Positions 18,801 to 28,091 are shown, counted from the stretch's first letter. The stretch is 64,000 bases of DNA from Nostoc linckia NIES-25 (GCF_002368035.1 NZ_AP018222.1:2196471-2260470); one strand, 5' to 3'. Notes: a model not told the origin generated them from the sequence alone. Program-made: numbers and translations.

Positions 18801-21342
18801 CTACAGATCCGAAAAAACCAAAAACGCCTTCGCCCAAGCCTTGCAAAACGGACACAAAGTTACATTACCTGCGGTTTCATCTGAAAATTCAGCGAAACCA
18901 AATCAGCCCATCCCCTCTGAAACTGCGGCTCCTTTATTTACCAGCCTAGATGTGGCTCGAACTCTGCCCGTTACAGAGACTAACGGACATAAAAAAACAC
19001 CCCCTATCGCTACCCCATCAATGAACGGTGTGACTTCTCATATCGCTACCCAACCAGAGCAGCAAATGAGTCCTGTGACCCTTTTAAGTCAACCAGCCCA
19101 GGAATCTAAGATGCAACCAACACCCGAAAAACTTACAAATTACCAACAACTTTTAGAAAGTTTAGAATACCTCCTGACACAGTTCCAGCAAAACCAATCT
19201 GAGAATTTACAAGCTCACGGAGCTTACCTCAACCATCAAATGGAATACGCCAAAGCGTTCTTCCAATTGATGCAGCAACAAAATGCGCTGTTGAGTGAAA
19301 GTAAATCTACAGCAGAAACCACCAAGCTGAAACAAGTTGTCATGGAAAGCTTGGAACGCAGCATGATGCAGTTTCACTCCCAACAAGGTGAAACCCTACG
19401 CATTCACGAGCAATATCTCCAAGAGCAGCTGGAATATACAAAAAACTTTTTCCAACTCATACAGCAAGAGTATTCTCTAATCATCTCAGAAGATGGAGCG
19501 ACAGAACTGACAGAGAAACTCAGCAACGGTGCAGGACATCATTTTATCCCCTTCACCACACAAACAACCGTTACCGAAGAGGCACCAGTACCTTCCACTA
19601 CAAAGATAGTAGAAGCTTTACCCTCACCTGTAACTGAGCCAGTAGCGAAAAACGGCAACGGCTCAACACATACCCAACCACCTCTCCCTGCTCCCAAGGT
19701 AGTACCTGTAGTCGAAACCCCGGTAATTCCCCAACTAGTACAGCCTGTAGTCGAAACTCCAGTACTTCCCCAACTAGTACAGCCTGTAGTTGAAATTCCA
19801 GTAATTCCTCAAATAGTACAGCCTGTAGTCGAAACCCCTGTAATTCCCAGTCCCCAATCCCCAGTCCCCAGTCCCCAACCCCCAGTCCCCAATGCAACCA
19901 TTGATATTGTTGACTTGGATAAAAACCTCCTAGCCATCACCAGCGACAAGACCGGCTACCCGGTAGAAATGCTGGAAATGGATATGGACATGGAAGCAGA
20001 CTTGGGAATTGATTCCATCAAACGGGTGGAAATCTTGGGAGCGTTACAGGAAATGTATCCTAACCTACCCAAGCCCAACTTAGAAGAACTGGCAGAAAAA
20101 CGCACCATCGGTCAAGTTGTAGAATATCTGCAATCCTTTGCTTCTAAAAGCGTTTCTGTAGAAGTTGTAATTCACGAAGTACAACAACCAGTAGAAACTC
20201 CAGCGCCAGAAATACAACAAGTAGTAGAAACTCCAGCAGAAGTTACACCTGAAGTCAGTGTAGTTGTTGCATTCACTCCACAACCAGAAGCAGAACCCGC
20301 AGCAACAACTAATGAATTTCCCGACTTAGCTCAAACCCTCCTAGCCATCACCAGCGATAAAACCGGCTACCCGGTGGAAATGCTGGAACTAGAAATGGAC
20401 ATGGAAGCCGACTTGGGGATTGACTCCATTAAAAGGGTAGAAATCTTAGGGGCGATGCAGGAAATGTACCCCAACTTACCCAAACCGAATATCGAGGATT
20501 TGGGAGAACTCCGCACCATCGGTCAAATAGTTGATTACCTACAGCAGCTAGCTGGAGGTGAAAAAAAAAAGTATGAGTCTGAGTTTGTCCAGCAGCCACC
20601 GGAATTAGAGTCTAGTATCGCCCGGTATCCCGCCAAACTCAGAACACTACCAAAACCCGATCGCTTGGATTTCACGTTACCAGAGGGATACATCACCTTA
20701 ATCACCGATGATGGTTCCCTCACTACTGCCAAATTAACTGAATCCTTAATCGTCGAAGGCTCAAAAGTAGTAGTTATCAGTTTCCCGCAATCCTTGATTC
20801 CCCAACAATCGCCCTTACCCGCAGGAGTAACCCGCGTCACCTTGGCAAACTTGAGCGAAGAACATCTGCAACAACAACTACAAGCGATCGCCACTCACTG
20901 CGGTAAGGTTGGGGCTTTCATCCATCTACATCCTATTTTCGCAGTCAATAACACCGGGACAATTCCCTACATCGAACAAGAAAAGGCGATCGTCAAGCAC
21001 GTATTCTTGATGGCGAAACACCTCAAACCTGCTCTCACCGAAGCCGCACAACATGGACGTAGTTGTTTTTGCACAGTCGCTCATCTCGATGGTGCCTTCG
21101 GTTTAGATTACCAAGTCAAATTCGGAGCGATCGCAGCTGGTTTATTTGGACTAACCAAAACCCTGAGATGGGAATGGCCAAAAGTCTTTACACGGGCGAT
21201 CGACCTCAGCCCCAAAATTGACGCCCAACAGTCAGCAAACCACATCATCGCCGAACTCCACGACCCCAACCTTTATATCGGCGAAGTTGCCTACGGCTCA
21301 CAAGGAAGAGTCACCCTAATCGCCAATCCAAAAGTAGTCTAA
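15847..21342 (+). CDS. hglE: Heterocyst glycolipid polyketide synthase HglE (KS-AT-ACP-ACP-half KR)
   Basis: The 1831-residue type I synthase resembles PfaA of PUFA synthases. The ketosynthase (about 50-515) has Cys253 in VVDAACASS, His388 in EAHGTGT and His428 in QIGHTKAAAG. The acyltransferase (about 620-940) has Ser725 in GHSFGE. Residues 1095-1220 hold two helical repeats, followed by a Pro/Val linker of 39-bp repeats. Two acyl carrier domains follow with LGIDSIKRVEIL (Ser1390, Ser1527). The last 240 residues look like the structural, non-catalytic half of a ketoreductase, whose catalytic half is in HglD. The protein extends the long alkyl chain of heterocyst glycolipids. It is the first gene of hglEDCAB. 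Confidence 0.9.
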   Translation: MSAHSIDTALAELESLINNCEKAVIRSIEEKKMSSGKPVSINKLNRQLQHNPIAIVGMASLLPQARNLREYWQNIVNKIDCITDVPSTHWSVEDYYDPNPRTPEDKTYCKRGGFIPEVDFNPMEFGIPPSILEVTDVSQLLSLVVAKEAMEDAGYGDQREFNREMVGVILGVAMAKQLGMPLSARLEYPIWEKALKSSGLSDEDTQKIVEKIKSAYVKWDENAFPGMLANVVAGRIANRLNFGGMNCVVDAACASSFGALKMAISELVEYRSDMMLTGGVDTDNTIMAYISFSKTPAVSPGENVKPFDAKSDGMMLGEGICMIVLKRLEDAERDNDKIYAVIKGIGTSSDGRYKSIYAPRKEGQVKALERAYEDAGFSPATVGLMEAHGTGTMAGDPTEFGSLQDFFAVHDSKKQHIALGSVKSQIGHTKAAAGAASLIKTALALHHKVLPPTINITEPNPKLNIKNSAFYLNTETRPWIRAEGEAPRRAGVSSFGFGGTNYHVVLEEYQTDQNHAYRLHSGANEVLVFAATPSQLLAKSEDLLAKLRSPEAKTHYAKLVNECKSLEIPSSAARFGFVAQNLEETCKLLQVSIDWLKNKGSATSWEHPQGIYYRASGMELGGKVVALFSGQGSQYLEMGRELVMNFPMMQRLHGYMDSLLLKDNLQPLSEIVFPHPVFEEAEKNAQIAALQRTEYAQPAIGVLSAGMYTILQQAGFRSDFVAGHSFGEITALWAAGVLTTEDYLFLVKARGQAMAAPEDPDHDAGSMLAVKEDISKVEAVLKHFPQVAIANQNSPNQYVLAGPTAEIAKVRQALQDKGYTAVLLPVSAAFHTPLIAFAQKSFAIATKSVKFENPKIPVYSNVTGKQYPKEPQTIQKILETHLSNSVLFKQEIESIYAAGGTCFVEFGPRRILTNLVKEILGDRPHLTVSLNPSTQKNSDRSLREAVVQLRVIGMALSNLDPYQVPQTIPAIEQKKAINVRLNGINYRSEKTKNAFAQALQNGHKVTLPAVSSENSAKPNQPIPSETAAPLFTSLDVARTLPVTETNGHKKTPPIATPSMNGVTSHIATQPEQQMSPVTLLSQPAQESKMQPTPEKLTNYQQLLESLEYLLTQFQQNQSENLQAHGAYLNHQMEYAKAFFQLMQQQNALLSESKSTAETTKLKQVVMESLERSMMQFHSQQGETLRIHEQYLQEQLEYTKNFFQLIQQEYSLIISEDGATELTEKLSNGAGHHFIPFTTQTTVTEEAPVPSTTKIVEALPSPVTEPVAKNGNGSTHTQPPLPAPKVVPVVETPVIPQLVQPVVETPVLPQLVQPVVEIPVIPQIVQPVVETPVIPSPQSPVPSPQPPVPNATIDIVDLDKNLLAITSDKTGYPVEMLEMDMDMEADLGIDSIKRVEILGALQEMYPNLPKPNLEELAEKRTIGQVVEYLQSFASKSVSVEVVIHEVQQPVETPAPEIQQVVETPAEVTPEVSVVVAFTPQPEAEPAATTNEFPDLAQTLLAITSDKTGYPVEMLELEMDMEADLGIDSIKRVEILGAMQEMYPNLPKPNIEDLGELRTIGQIVDYLQQLAGGEKKKYESEFVQQPPELESSIARYPAKLRTLPKPDRLDFTLPEGYITLITDDGSLTTAKLTESLIVEGSKVVVISFPQSLIPQQSPLPAGVTRVTLANLSEEHLQQQLQAIATHCGKVGAFIHLHPIFAVNNTGTIPYIEQEKAIVKHVFLMAKHLKPALTEAAQHGRSCFCTVAHLDGAFGLDYQVKFGAIAAGLFGLTKTLRWEWPKVFTRAIDLSPKIDAQQSANHIIAELHDPNLYIGEVAYGSQGRVTLIANPKVV
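19708..19893 (+). repeat. 39-bp tandem repeats followed by an in-frame CCCCAGT heptamer array inside hglE
   Basis: Units at 19708-19746, 19747-19785, 19786-19824 and a partial one at 19825-19848 encode VVETPVIPQLVQP-like peptides. Directly after, 19846-19893 is a run of six heptamers (CCCCAGT, CCCCAAT, CCCCAAC), the short tandem repeat type known as STRR1 in Nostocales, translated as a Pro/Ser/Gln linker. Six heptamers are 14 codons, so the frame is kept. The stretch forms the flexible tether between the helical region and the carrier domains. Confidence 0.85.
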
Positions 21343-21356
21343 TCCCTCCATCTCTT

Positions 21357-21465
21357 CTCTCTGCGCCTCCGCGTCTCTGCGTGAGGTCAAGAAATACTTA
21401 TCTTAAAGGCGTTGCTGATTATAAGTATGAATTTAGTTCACGCAGAGGCGCAGAGTCGCAGAGAG
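21357..21465. repeat. Inverted repeat at the hglE-hglD junction
   Basis: Arms at 21357-21384 and 21438-21465 (28 bp, about four mismatches, containing CTCTGCG and GCGTGA) flank a short AT-rich core with GGCGTTGCTGATTATAAGT. The foldback starts 15 bp after the hglE stop and fills most of the 170-bp gap to hglD. It sits exactly where the ketoreductase is divided between the two proteins. Confidence 0.75.
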
Positions 21466-21512
21466 TAAAAGTTGAGAAGAGTTGATTTTTATGTAGTTTT
21501 TTACGAGGATTT

Positions 21513-23240
21513 ATGAGCAAAACAGCCCAGCTTAGTCCATCATCTGTTTTTGTCGTTAGCGGCGGTGCAAAAGGGATTACGGCTGAGTGTACTATCAAAT
21601 TAGCCCAGCAACAACCCTGTAAATTTATTCTCCTCGGTCGCTCTGAATTATTAGAAACCGAGCCAGATTTTGCCCAAGGTTGTGAAGAATCAGCATTGAA
21701 AAAACGCATCATGGAAAATCTTCTTGCCCAAGGAGAAAAACCCACACCCATGAATGTGCAAAAAATATATAACAAAATTGCCTCCAGCCGCGAAATTAAA
21801 AAGACCCTCGCAGCAATTGAAAAAGCAGGAGCTAAAGCCGAATATATTAGCGTTGATGTTACAGATACACAGGCTTTACAAGAAAAATTGGCTAATGCTG
21901 TACAACGTTTGGGGTCAATTACAGGCATTATACATGGGGCTGGAAATTTAGCCGATAAATTAATTGAAAAGAAAACAGAAGAGGATTTTGAAAAAGTTTA
22001 TACTGCCAAAGTGAAAGGATTAGAAAACCTCTTGGGCTGTATTAATCCTAATCAACTTCAGCATTTAGTTTTGTTTTCTTCAGTAACAGGATTTTACGGA
22101 AACATTGGTCAATCCGATTATGCGATCGCCAATGAAATCCTCAATAAATCAGCCCATATTTTCAAACAACAATATCCCTCATGTCATGTAGTAGCAATTA
22201 ACTGGGGAGCTTGGGACAGCGGCATGGTGTCACCAGAACTCAAAAAAGCTTTTGCTGAACGAGGAGTTGAAGTGATTCCCGTAGAAGCTGGGACAAAAAT
22301 GTTAGTCAACGAATTGCATCTCGCCTATCAAGATAATACACAAGTTGTCATTGGCAGCCCCCTAGTACCCTTAGCTAGAGAGTTAGATTCCGAACTCCGT
22401 AGCTATCGTTTGCGCCGCCGGATGACATTAGAAGAAAATCCATTTTTACTGGATCATGTGATAGCTGGCTCTCCAGTATTACCTGCTACATGCGCTCTCT
22501 CATGGATGATTGATTATTGCGAACAACTTTATCCAGGATACAGATTTTTTGCTGCTCAAGACTTCAAAATTTTGAAAGGAATTACTTTTAATGAGACTCT
22601 AGCAAATGAATATATTGTAGACGTTGAAGAAATTTCTAAAACCAATGGACAACAAATTACATTCAACACCAAAATATCGAGTAAAAATCCCGCTGGCAAA
22701 ACATTTTATCATTTCAGCGCCCAAATCCAACTATTACTAGAAATACCCACAGCCCCAATTTACGATGCAGCTAACCTAGAAGAAGATAATACCATTACTC
22801 TCACTGGTAAATCTTTTTATCAAAATGGAGAAGCTACATTATTTCATGGCAAAGCTTTTCAAGAAATTCAAAAAGTTCTAAATATCACCCTAGAAAAAAT
22901 CACTACACAATGTCTCTGGGAAGGAATTTCACAGAAACAACAAGGACAATTTCCAGTCCAATGGGTCAATCCATATACAACTGACCTAAGTATGCACGCA
23001 CTCTGGGTTTGGACACAACACTTCCATCAAGAAGGTTGTTTACCCGGACAAGTCGCAAAATACGAACAATTTGCAGCCACACCACAAAACGAACCCTTCT
23101 ACGTCTCCTGCGAAGTCAAATCCAAAACCCCCAGTAGCGCCACCGCCGATATCATCATCCACAACCACCAAGGTCAAATCTACTCACGCCTCCTCGGAGC
23201 CAGAGCAATCATCTGGTCAATGAAACTCCTCAGAAGCTAA
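21513..23240 (+). CDS. hglD: Ketoreductase-dehydratase protein HglD
   Basis: The 575-residue protein starts at an ATG preceded by ACGAGGA. The first half is the catalytic part of a PKS ketoreductase: the NADPH loop VVSGGAKGITAECTIKLA, ITGIIHGAGNLADK, and the Ser-Tyr-Asn residues in LFSSVTGFYGNIGQSDYAIA. The second half is a hot-dog dehydratase with His315 in the H-x3-G-x4-P motif (DHVIAGSPVLP). It would reduce and dehydrate the beta-keto chain made by HglE. It lacks the structural KR half, which is found at the HglE C-terminus, so the two proteins must pair. The name follows synteny; the exact Anabaena equivalent is less certain than the function. Confidence 0.8.
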   Translation: MSKTAQLSPSSVFVVSGGAKGITAECTIKLAQQQPCKFILLGRSELLETEPDFAQGCEESALKKRIMENLLAQGEKPTPMNVQKIYNKIASSREIKKTLAAIEKAGAKAEYISVDVTDTQALQEKLANAVQRLGSITGIIHGAGNLADKLIEKKTEEDFEKVYTAKVKGLENLLGCINPNQLQHLVLFSSVTGFYGNIGQSDYAIANEILNKSAHIFKQQYPSCHVVAINWGAWDSGMVSPELKKAFAERGVEVIPVEAGTKMLVNELHLAYQDNTQVVIGSPLVPLARELDSELRSYRLRRRMTLEENPFLLDHVIAGSPVLPATCALSWMIDYCEQLYPGYRFFAAQDFKILKGITFNETLANEYIVDVEEISKTNGQQITFNTKISSKNPAGKTFYHFSAQIQLLLEIPTAPIYDAANLEEDNTITLTGKSFYQNGEATLFHGKAFQEIQKVLNITLEKITTQCLWEGISQKQQGQFPVQWVNPYTTDLSMHALWVWTQHFHQEGCLPGQVAKYEQFAATPQNEPFYVSCEVKSKTPSSATADIIIHNHQGQIYSRLLGARAIIWSMKLLRS

Positions 23241-23253
23241 CTCTCCTCTCCTC

Positions 23254-23279
23254 CTCCGCGCCTCTGCGCCTCTGCGTGA
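23254..23279. repeat. CTCTGCG-type repeat at the hglD-hglC junction
   Basis: CGCGCCTCTGCGCCTCTGCG with the flanks CTC and TGA occupies 23254-23279, 14 bp after the hglD stop, in a 114-bp gap. It is nearly identical to the copy at 28167-28192, in the same orientation. Confidence 0.7.
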
Positions 23280-23354
23280 ATTTTCAAGTTTGGGGAACAG
23301 CGTAAATCCTGCCTTTTGCTCATCCCTAATACCCAAACCTTGAGGATAAAAATA

Positions 23355-26300
23355 ATGGAAAAAATCGCCATTATCGCATTGTCATGTCTATTCCCCGACG
23401 CCAAAAACCCCGAAGAATTCTGGCAAAATATCATCAATAAAAAAGAGTCTACCTCATCAGCAACCATCCAAGAATTTGGAGTAGACCCAGAAATCTTCCA
23501 CCATCCACTAAAAGGTACACCAGATAAAACATATTCCCTGAAAGGTGGATACATCCGCAACTTTGAATTTGACCCATCCGGCTACAATCTACCACCAGAA
23601 TTACTTCAAAGTTTAGATAACACCTTCAAATGGTCATTGTACGCCGCCAAACAAGCAATTCTCCAAAGCAGTTATTGGGGCAATCAAACCGTTCTCTCCA
23701 AATGCGGTGTAATTTTGGGAAACCTTTCATTCCCAACAAAACTTTCCAATCAACTATTTTCTCCCATCTACCAAAAAACCATTACACCTGCCCTAAAAGA
23801 ACTTTTACAACTTCCAGATTTAGATTTACCCACTCTACCAACTGCCAATCAAGCATCATTATATAATGCAATGATTTCCGGCTTACCAGCAGCAATAATC
23901 GCTCAAGCCTTATCATTATCCCGCATTAACTTATGTCTCGATGCTGCTTGTTCGTCATCATTTTATGCCATTAAACTGGCTTCTCATTATTTGCGATCGC
24001 ACAAAGCCGACGTAATGTTAGCCGGAGCCATCAGTAGTGCAGATTCCCTATTTGTGCGGATGTTATTTTCTGGCGTTCAAGGATTTCCAGAAAACGGTCT
24101 TAGCCGTCCCTTAGATAAATCATCCAGAGGGCTAATTCCCGCCGATGGTGTTGGCATAGTGATGCTCAAGAGATATTCTGATGCTGTTAGAGACGGCGAT
24201 AAAATTCTTGCTACCATCTGCGGTAATGGACTCTCCAATGATGGTAAAGGAAAGCATTTACTCAGCCCCAATCCTAAAGGACAAATCCTTGCTTTTGAGA
24301 GAGCTTATAATGAAGCAAAAATTAATCCTCAAAGTATCGATTATTTAGAGTGCCATGCTACCGGCACATTATTAGGAGACACAACAGAATTCAATTCTAT
24401 CGAAACATTCTTTGGTCAACATCAAGCCGCACCATTAATAGGTTCTGCTAAAGCAAATACAGGTCATTTATTAACCGCGGCTGGTATGGTTGGCTTGACC
24501 AAAGTAATCTTGAGTATGTCTAACGGTGTCATTCCACCGACTTTGAATGTTACTGAACCGATAGCTAGTGAAAATAGTAAAATTCCCGCCGACAAAATTG
24601 TTAAAACTGCCACTGCATGGCCTAATAATAACGCTTCAATAAAACGGGCTGCTATCAGTGCTTTTGGTTTTGGCGGTACTAATTCTCATCTGATTTTAGA
24701 ACAAGGAACGACAACAGAATTAGACAATTCAAGCGAACCCGTTTCACCTGTAAAACTTGCAATTGTCGGTATGGATGCCTTTTTCGGCAAATGTAACGGC
24801 TTAGATGCTTTTGAACGTTCGATTTATGATGGCACTCAGCATTTTGTTTCGTTACCCCCGCAAAGATGGCAGGGTATAGAAAACCAAGAAAATTTACTCA
24901 AAGAGTACGGTTTGCCAGAAGGTAAAGCACCAGTCGGGGCATACATTCAAGATTTTGAAATCGATACATTAGCGTGTAAAATTCCACCGAATGAAGTAGA
25001 TAAATTAAATCCACAACAATTGCTACTTCTGAAAGTGAGCGATCGCGCCCTCAAAGATGCGAAAATCCCAGAAGGTAGCAACGTCGCAGTTATCATTGCC
25101 GCCGAAACAGAATTATCTGTACATCAACTACAGCAAAGATGGAATTTACCTTGGCAAGTTAAAGAAGGCTTACTCGCCGAAGAAATCTCTTTACCTAACG
25201 AACAGCTAACTCAACTAGAAACCATCGTCAAAGATAGCCTTCATCACCCAGTAGAAATCGGCGAATATGTCAGCCACATCGCCAACATCATGGCAAGTCG
25301 TATTTCTGCTTTGTGGAATTTCACCGGGCCAGCATTTACGATGACAGCGGGCGAAAATTCTGCCCTCAAAGCTTTAGAAGTAGCACAAATGCTACTGGCT
25401 GCTGGAGAAGTTGAGGCTGTAGTTGTTGGTGCCGTTGACTTGGCTGGCGGTGTCGAAAACGTCTTACTGCGAAGCCAAATGGCTAAGGTGAATACGGGTA
25501 TCAATACCTTGAGTTACGACCAAAACGCAGACGGCTGGACGGTAGGCGAAGGTGCGGGTGCAGTTGTTTTAAAACGTCATGACACCGCCCTAGAAAATGC
25601 GGAACGCATCTATGCAGTTATTGACGCCGTTAGCATCGGACAAGCCCATTCCACCGTTGTTGATGGCAAAACCATCAACCAAGTCTGCAAACAAGCTTTC
25701 GAGATTGCAGGTATCCAACCCACAGAGGTCAACTACCTGGAAGTTTGCGGTAGTGGTATTCCCCAGGAAGATGCAGCCGAAATCACAGGTTTACTGCAAG
25801 CTTATCCGCCAGTAGGAGATGGGTTGCACTGTGCAATTGGTAGCGTCAAAGCAAATATCGGTCACACCTACGTTGCTTCGGGAATTGCCAGCCTAATTAA
25901 AAACGCTCTTTGCTTGTATCACAGGTACATACCCGGTACTCCCAACTGGTCTGGTGTGAAAACGCCGCAAGTATGGGAAGGTAGTCCTTTCTATGTGGCT
26001 ACAGAATCAAGACCTTGGTTTTTAGGTAAAAACGCTAAATCAAGAGTTTCGGCACTTAATAGTATTGGCTGTGATGGCAGTTTTGCTCACGTCATCTTAT
26101 CGGAAGAAGGTAGCCAAGAAGAACGCACCAGCCGATATTTAGAGGAAAAACCTTTTTGCCTTTTCCCCATCCCGGCTGATGATAGCTCAAGTTTATTTGC
26201 AGCTTTGGATAATTTCCAAAAAGCCATCGAAAATTCTGCTTCTTTAAAAGCAACTGCTAACGAATATTTTGAAAACTTTCAAAAACAATCGGCTGCAAAA

Positions 26301-28091
26301 TATGTCCTATCAATTACAGGACGCAACCAAAAAGAATTACTCAAAGAAATCGAATCTGCGCGTAAAGGTATCAATAACGCTTTTGAACGTGGAGGAGATT
26401 GGCAAACTCCTGTTGGTAGTTATTTCACTCCTAAACCACTGGGTAAACAAGGTGAAATTGCTTATATTTATCCGGCAGCAGTCAATTCTTATCTTGGCAT
26501 TGGTCGCACGCTATTTCGCTTATTCCCAAGAGTCTACAACGACTTAATGGTTAAAAGTATTTACAAACGTGCTGCTGATGTGGAACCGCTAGTTTTTCCC
26601 AGAAGTTTGAAAAAATTCACTACTAGGGAACTAGAAACTTTAGAAAAGAAATTGCTAGATGATTCTCTAGCAATGTTTGAAGCGGAAATGTTTTGTACCA
26701 GATTACTCACTACCATTATTCGTGATGATTTTCAAGTTAAACCCAAATATGTTTTTGGGTATAGCTTGGGCGAAACAAGCATGATGGTCGCTCAGGGAGT
26801 TTGGAGCAATTTTTATGAAGGTAGTAGTAGCTTCAACTCATCAGCTTTATTTGGCGATAGATTATCCGGGCCGAAAAATGCTGTGCGTGAGTATTGGGGA
26901 CTACCAAAAATTTCCTCAGCTTTCGACAATAATCTTTGGGGTAACTATGTTTTAATGGCTAGCCCAGAGCAAGTGGGGGAATGTCTAAAAAATGAACAGC
27001 GCGTTTACTTAACTCAGATTAATACACCGGAAGAAGTATTAATTGCTGGCGAACCAGAAGCCTGTCAGCGAGTCATAAAAACCTTGGGCTGTAATGCTTT
27101 CCCGGCTCCCTTCGACCATGTGATTCATAGCGAAGCGATGCGTTCCGAATATGGTGAATTGGTGAAATTAAACACTTTACCATCACAAAATATTCCTGGC
27201 GTTGTATTTTATTCTGCTGCTGAATACCAACCAATAAAACTTGAGAGTGGCGAAATTGCTCGTAGTATTGCCACGGGTCTTTCTCAACAATTAGACTTCC
27301 CCAGGTTAGTTAATCACCTCTACGCTGATGGTGCCAAAATATTCATTGAAGCTGGTGCAGGTAATGTCTGTTCTCGCTGGATTGATAAAATTCTCCAAGG
27401 TAAAGAACACATTACAGTATCCCTAAATCGTAGAGGTATGGATGACCATACTGCTTTTGTCAAAGCACTGGCAAAACTGGTTAGCCACCAGGTAGATGTT
27501 GATTTATCGCCACTGTATAGTGTTGCCCAAACTACCAATAAAAGTAAGGCAACTCTGAGAACTGTAACCTTAGGCGGACAATCAATTACTGATAGCATTT
27601 TGACAGAAGATAACCGCCAAATATTTGGGAATTTAGTTGAGAAATGTAAAGGCGATCGCCCCAAAATCCAGCCTCAAATTTTACCAAACTTCTCATTAGA
27701 AACTCCCAGCCCAATCTCCTCCCAAACAACTAATACAGATCGCATTCCACCCTCCCCTCTCCACCCTGAAAAAGTTGCAGCGAAAAATATCATTAATAAC
27801 GGTTTTGAATTTAAAGAAGAAGTAAAATCTTCTGAGTCAACCGCAATTGAACAAACAACCACTCAACCTAAATTTTCCCCACCAACCACCACTCGGAAAC
27901 TTCGTAGAATCATCCAAATGTCAGATTTAAATAAGTCTCAGTATCAAAAACTCAACGCTAACAATTCAAAGATAACTAAAGCACACACAGCCTTCCTACA
28001 AGCCAGACAAGAATTTAGCAAGCAAATGAGTGAAATCATTCAACTCCAATTAGCCTGCGCCCAAAACTTACTCGACGAAGAATCCAAATAA
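23355..28091 (+). CDS. hglC: Ketosynthase-chain length factor-acyltransferase protein HglC
   Basis: The start is the ATG at 23355 with TGAGGA eight bases upstream; an in-frame TTG at 23316 is rejected. The 1578-residue protein has three domains, in the same order as subunit B of PUFA synthases. The first ketosynthase is complete (Cys199 in DAACSSS, then ECHATGT and NTGHLL). The second ketosynthase-like domain (about 470-925) is a chain length factor, with Glu in place of the active Cys (FTMTAGENSALKALE). The acyltransferase-like domain (about 1025-1380) has Ser1137 in GYSLGE. A Pro/Ser-rich linker leads to a C-terminal helix (A1543-H1544 onward) related to the helical repeats of HglE. It would help set chain length. 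Confidence 0.85.
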   Translation: MEKIAIIALSCLFPDAKNPEEFWQNIINKKESTSSATIQEFGVDPEIFHHPLKGTPDKTYSLKGGYIRNFEFDPSGYNLPPELLQSLDNTFKWSLYAAKQAILQSSYWGNQTVLSKCGVILGNLSFPTKLSNQLFSPIYQKTITPALKELLQLPDLDLPTLPTANQASLYNAMISGLPAAIIAQALSLSRINLCLDAACSSSFYAIKLASHYLRSHKADVMLAGAISSADSLFVRMLFSGVQGFPENGLSRPLDKSSRGLIPADGVGIVMLKRYSDAVRDGDKILATICGNGLSNDGKGKHLLSPNPKGQILAFERAYNEAKINPQSIDYLECHATGTLLGDTTEFNSIETFFGQHQAAPLIGSAKANTGHLLTAAGMVGLTKVILSMSNGVIPPTLNVTEPIASENSKIPADKIVKTATAWPNNNASIKRAAISAFGFGGTNSHLILEQGTTTELDNSSEPVSPVKLAIVGMDAFFGKCNGLDAFERSIYDGTQHFVSLPPQRWQGIENQENLLKEYGLPEGKAPVGAYIQDFEIDTLACKIPPNEVDKLNPQQLLLLKVSDRALKDAKIPEGSNVAVIIAAETELSVHQLQQRWNLPWQVKEGLLAEEISLPNEQLTQLETIVKDSLHHPVEIGEYVSHIANIMASRISALWNFTGPAFTMTAGENSALKALEVAQMLLAAGEVEAVVVGAVDLAGGVENVLLRSQMAKVNTGINTLSYDQNADGWTVGEGAGAVVLKRHDTALENAERIYAVIDAVSIGQAHSTVVDGKTINQVCKQAFEIAGIQPTEVNYLEVCGSGIPQEDAAEITGLLQAYPPVGDGLHCAIGSVKANIGHTYVASGIASLIKNALCLYHRYIPGTPNWSGVKTPQVWEGSPFYVATESRPWFLGKNAKSRVSALNSIGCDGSFAHVILSEEGSQEERTSRYLEEKPFCLFPIPADDSSSLFAALDNFQKAIENSASLKATANEYFENFQKQSAAKYVLSITGRNQKELLKEIESARKGINNAFERGGDWQTPVGSYFTPKPLGKQGEIAYIYPAAVNSYLGIGRTLFRLFPRVYNDLMVKSIYKRAADVEPLVFPRSLKKFTTRELETLEKKLLDDSLAMFEAEMFCTRLLTTIIRDDFQVKPKYVFGYSLGETSMMVAQGVWSNFYEGSSSFNSSALFGDRLSGPKNAVREYWGLPKISSAFDNNLWGNYVLMASPEQVGECLKNEQRVYLTQINTPEEVLIAGEPEACQRVIKTLGCNAFPAPFDHVIHSEAMRSEYGELVKLNTLPSQNIPGVVFYSAAEYQPIKLESGEIARSIATGLSQQLDFPRLVNHLYADGAKIFIEAGAGNVCSRWIDKILQGKEHITVSLNRRGMDDHTAFVKALAKLVSHQVDVDLSPLYSVAQTTNKSKATLRTVTLGGQSITDSILTEDNRQIFGNLVEKCKGDRPKIQPQILPNFSLETPSPISSQTTNTDRIPPSPLHPEKVAAKNIINNGFEFKEEVKSSESTAIEQTTTQPKFSPPTTTRKLRRIIQMSDLNKSQYQKLNANNSKITKAHTAFLQARQEFSKQMSEIIQLQLACAQNLLDEESK

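Noticed and set aside
19846..19893. Possible CRISPR-like array in the heptamer and 39-bp repeat tract
   Set aside because: Repeats are directly adjacent with no spacers and stay in the hglE reading frame.
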